This document shows, one piece after another, positions 62,366 through 64,000 of a DNA stretch of 64,000 nt; position 1 is the first letter of the stretch, and every line of letters begins with the position of its first letter. The position numbers and the translations under genes were made by a program. The stretch comes from Pempheris klunzingeri (lineage: Eukaryota > Chordata > Actinopteri > Acropomatiformes > Pempheridae): positions 919,144 to 983,143 of the forward strand of contig NC_092034.1 in NCBI RefSeq assembly GCF_042242105.1, in the 5' to 3' direction. The notes under the pieces were generated by a model, which saw only the letters and a program-made list of their open reading frames with translations, made no database searches and was not told the origin of the DNA.

Positions 62366-63459
62366 TTTAACACAACGCGGTCTGTGTGGTCCTCAGCTCA
62401 GACAGAGTCTCGTCCAATCATGTCGCTCCCTGACTACTCAGCCCCGCCCCCTGTTGTTACTGTGGCAACACCTGGAACTGAGTGGAGCAGAGAGCATCAT
62501 GGGAGCTCCTGAGGTGGCAGCGTGCCAGGTAACAGACAGGAAGAAGCTGTTTTCCCTTCCTTCCTTCCCTCCCTCATGTCCTCCCTTCCTTCCTTCCTTC
62601 CTTCCCTCCCTCCTTCCTTCCTTCCTAACAGGTTATTTATTGTCACTATAAAGCTGATAATTGTGATTATTTGTTAAACGGTTGTTTTTTTAAATGGAGT
62701 CTGGTGTGGAGGGTTTGTATCCTGTAACCGGGATAAAGTTCCATAAATAAATAAAGTTCAGTAATGACTTTGTTAAATAAGATAAATAAAGATGAAAGAT
62801 TAAACTTGTTTTGTGTCTCCTCAGAGTCTCCTCTCCACCTTCTCTCAGCTCTGTCACGCCTGCTGCTCCAGGATTGGCTGGCTGGAGCAGGAAGTCTCCG
62901 CCCACAGCAGTCACGTGACTGCGCTGCGCAGCGAGCTGCAGGACGCCTGTCTCCGTGGCAACCAGGCCTACGTCCCCGTAAGCCGCGTTACTATCAACTG
63001 AACATCTGGGCGGCCATTTTGGTTTAATTTCAGACTCTTATTTCATAAAAATTCCTCAGACGTTAGCGTCCTGATGCTACCATGAACACTGTGAGGCTAA
63101 AATACGTTAAAGAAAAACAGAAGCTACATACGTGTTCTGTGCACATGTGCTTTTATTTCACACTTTTACAGCAGGTTTGTTTTTCTAAAAACAAGAAATA
63201 TTCAGAAGGATTCAGTTTACTTAGTTTTTCTCTGTGAAAACACTAATAACAAACTAATAATTTGTTTCAGATGGCAGAGTTTCCTGAAACATTCCCATTG
63301 GCCGACGTGGAAGCTTCTCAACCTGTTCTCCTCTCTGATTGGCCAAAGGAGCCAGTCATTGTAAGCCCCGCCCCCTCCCTGCCCGTCTCCAAACCGCCGG
63401 CGGCTGAAAGAAAGATGAAGAAGAACAGAGGACGGAGGAGGCAGACGGACAGGAAGTGA
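53052..63459 (+). CDS. ccdc171: Coiled-coil domain-containing protein 171, 25 exons, 1314 aa
   Basis: Large coiled-coil protein of poorly known function. Exons: 53052-53090, 53786-53913, 54137-54377, 54455-54584, 54695-54864, 55316-55462, 55569-55661, 56046-56206, 56440-56578, 56696-56783, 56896-57011, 57082-57171, 57263-57532, 58067-58234, 58628-58795, 59832-60336, 60750-60881, 60962-61131, 61297-61431, 61522-61701, 61961-62106, 62236-62290, 62397-62528, 62825-62977, 63271-63459; all in phase. The length is near human CCDC171 (1326 aa as I recall). Matching stretches: AERAAHLESKFNSEIIQ, VYQRLLAGCVLLDQPQSIL, SACALLAGAL, STILSSMADLQGAL, FSQRLHTAEVERRSLRLEV, SHVTALRSELQDACLRGN. An Arg/Glu-rich coiled coil fills exon 57263-57532. 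The start MASDSNGPRTTVA is inferred from an open join to exon 2; an internal ATG at 53807 is an alternative. Exon 59832-60336 is unusually long and has an acidic-basic block (DEEEEEEGRRRRRR). Confidence 0.92.
54653..54690. repeat. (TG)n microsatellite at a ccdc171 acceptor
   Basis: A TG run leads directly into TCAG, the acceptor of exon 54695-54864, replacing a normal polypyrimidine tract. The donor of that exon is followed by an AC run (54866-54916). Confidence 0.9.
54918..55268. mobile_element. Copy of the palindromic element in ccdc171
   Basis: GAAGATCCTTTTGGTTTAAC, CACCAGACTACATTCAC and GGAGCTGCTGGACTGCTGC, mirrored by TTGACAATGGAGTCTGGTGG, GATCTACTGGACCAGTTCCA and CACCAGGATGTGG, ending CACCAGAGTGACCCTTTAAG. 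The left outer arm is missing; it starts at the edge of the AC microsatellite after the donor at 54864. Confidence 0.8.
55845..56025. mobile_element. Short fragment of the palindromic element
   Basis: GTTATTGTGTGACTTTAG, a TTTGGATCC-type centre, GAATGGAGTCTGGTGGCTTC and AAAAATTCTCCTTTTAATG, in the ccdc171 intron before exon 56046-56206. Confidence 0.6.
56784..56895 (+). other. ccdc171 intron with complementary AC and GT ends
   Basis: The donor GTACACAC runs into an AC tract of about 45 bases, and the acceptor AGCAG is preceded by TGTGTGTGTG. The two ends of this 112-base intron are complementary and could pair in the pre-mRNA. Confidence 0.7.
57570..57880. mobile_element. Copy of the palindromic element in ccdc171
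   Basis: ACCAGACTCCATTGACAAAA, GAGTTGCTGCTCTACCGCTG, a centre with TTTGGATCCAGCACAATATT, and the mirrored half ending TTTTTTCAATGGAGTCTGG. Confidence 0.7.
58260..58605. mobile_element. Diverged copy of the palindromic element in ccdc171
   Basis: ACCACCAGACTCCATTGACA and CAACAGGAGTTGATGGTC on the left, and AGGCAGCGGCAGCACAGC and CTCTATGGAGTCTGGTCTGA on the right. More diverged than other copies. Confidence 0.6.
59330..59695. mobile_element. Copy of the palindromic element in ccdc171
   Basis: GCCACCAAACTCCATTGACA, CACAGGAGCTGCTGGTCTGC, the mirrored TTTGTCAATGGAGTCTGGTG and GATCTACTGGACCCAACATT, ending near CATTCAGTCATTC. It lies in the intron before exon 59832-60336. The 5' part of that intron (59160-59230) has a separate repeat fragment (AGAGCTGCAACTAATGATTT). 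Confidence 0.7.
60400..60615. repeat. Dispersed repeat, copy 1 in ccdc171
   Basis: CTGCAGAACCTCATAGAGAA, TTTCCTTCAGTC, CTGATGGATCCACTGCAGAC and AGGAGCTGCTAACAG recur at 61740-61905 in another intron of the same gene at roughly 80 per cent similarity by eye. Just before it, 60370-60390 is an end fragment of the palindromic element. Confidence 0.65.
61132..61296 (+). other. ccdc171 intron with complementary AC and GT ends
   Basis: AC runs (61137-61160, 61164-61176) follow the donor GTGTC, and a 22-base TG run (61261-61282) precedes TTTTCTCCCATCAG. It can fold so that the splice sites come together. Confidence 0.7.
61432..61521 (+). other. 90-base ccdc171 intron with complementary AC and GT ends
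   Basis: GTGAGGCCC is followed by a 26-base AC tract, and the acceptor is an 18-base TG tract running straight into GCAG with no polypyrimidine tract. This is the clearest case in the window. Confidence 0.8.
61740..61905. repeat. Dispersed repeat, copy 2 in ccdc171
   Basis: Second copy of the 60400-60615 repeat: CTGCAGAACCTCATAGAGAA, TTTAAGTTTCCTTCAGTCTC, TTAATGGATCCACTGCTGAC, CAGGAGCTGCTCTCAG. Same orientation as copy 1. Confidence 0.65.
62556..62628. repeat. TTCC/CCTT low-complexity tract
   Basis: Runs of CTTCCTTCCTTCC with CCTCC interruptions just after the donor of ccdc171 exon 62397-62528. Confidence 0.9.
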
Positions 63460-63613
63460 GCGCCCACTTCTTGGTTTGGCATCACGTGCCACGTTTCTAG
63501 TTTTAGTTCTGGAAAGATTCAAAATTTGTCGCCTGTGAGCAAACGTCCAGAAAATCAAATCAGCTGAGTTTATCTGTAACGGCTGGTTGGTGACGGACGA
63601 CTGACGGCCATAT

Positions 63614-63677
<64 letters not shown>
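63614..63677. repeat. (TG)n microsatellite in the ccdc171 3' UTR
   Basis: About 64 bases of TG located 155 bases after the ccdc171 stop and before its poly(A) signal, so probably transcribed. Confidence 0.95.
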
Positions 63678-63679
<2 letters not shown>

Positions 63680-63837
63680 ACAGACCAGCTGGTTCCTCTT
63701 TTACCTAAAATATTCTTGTACTGATGAACTTTGACTCAGTTTTAAAGTCTAAACTAATGTGAAAAGGAAAAAATGGCCGCCTCGCCCTCTCAATGTATTT
63801 ATTTATTTCTGACTTTGGATGATGGAGTCAAATGTCA

Positions 63838-63843
63838 AATAAA
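63838..63843 (+). other. ccdc171: Poly(A) signal of ccdc171
   Basis: AATAAA 379 bases after the TGA, with a T-rich stretch (TTTGCTTTTACTTTGG) just downstream. This gives a 3' UTR of about 400 bases. Confidence 0.65.
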
Positions 63844-63867
63844 CAGATCAGATTTGCTTTTACTTTG

Positions 63868-64000
63868 GAAACTTGTTTGATCCACTGACAGGCTCAGAGT
63901 GTTATTCTAAGTGTGTGACAGCATCATGGAAAGGATCCCTACAGAGAGAGACCTGGAAGATCCTTTTGGTTTAACCACAAACAGCACACACACCAGACTA
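63868..64000. mobile_element. Palindromic element copy cut by the window end
   Basis: CTTGTTTGATCCACTGACAG, GACAGCATCATGGAAAGGAT, TTTTGGTTTAACCACAAACA and CACACACCAGACTA match the left arm of the copy at 34772-35385. The rest lies outside the window. Confidence 0.8.

Overview
The window reads as teleost fish genomic DNA. Genes are split into many short GT-AG exons, introns carry long CA/TG microsatellites, and several dispersed sequences look like common teleost repeats. All gene calls were made by joining exons by hand and checking that every junction keeps the reading frame. Protein identities come from recalled family sequences; no database search was run.

Layout: (1) 31-102 (+) is the last coding exon of an unidentified gene. 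(2) 463-10731 (-) is complement factor I (cfi), 17 exons, about 806 aa. It contains an in-frame His/Pro/Asn-rich tandem repeat of roughly 180 aa between signal peptide and FIMAC domain. (3) 10732-17770 is a gene-free, repeat-bearing interval. (4) 17771-34252 (-) is ttc39b, 19 exons, 580 aa. Its 7.9 kb first intron holds a possible second first exon, a 1.75 kb minisatellite and several mobile-element copies. (5) about 36749-46478 (-) is psip1 (LEDGF-like), with an N-terminal PWWP domain, a long Lys/Glu-rich middle and a C-terminal integrase-binding domain. One intron carries about 53 tandem units, each with a CCAAT box. (6) 49140-52446 (-) is wdr55, four exons, 434 aa. (7) 53052-63459 (+) is ccdc171, 25 exons, 1314 aa, head to head with wdr55.

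The order ttc39b-psip1-ccdc171 matches human 9p22 as I recall it, which supports the paralogue choices. In human, SNAPC3 lies between TTC39B and PSIP1; it is not seen here. wdr55 and cfi are on other chromosomes in human. These genes do not form a pathway: cfi is secreted innate immunity, ttc39b lipid homeostasis, psip1 chromatin, wdr55 nucleolar, ccdc171 a coiled-coil protein of poorly known role.

The intergenic and intronic DNA is dominated by one palindromic (foldback) non-autonomous element present in about 14 copies or fragments, by minisatellites, and by AC/GT microsatellites placed next to splice sites. No RNA genes, CRISPR arrays or prokaryote-type systems were seen. The most unusual signals are the cfi repeat domain, the CCAAT array in psip1, the paired AC/GT intron ends and the 'GACCA' word-repeat introns of wdr55.
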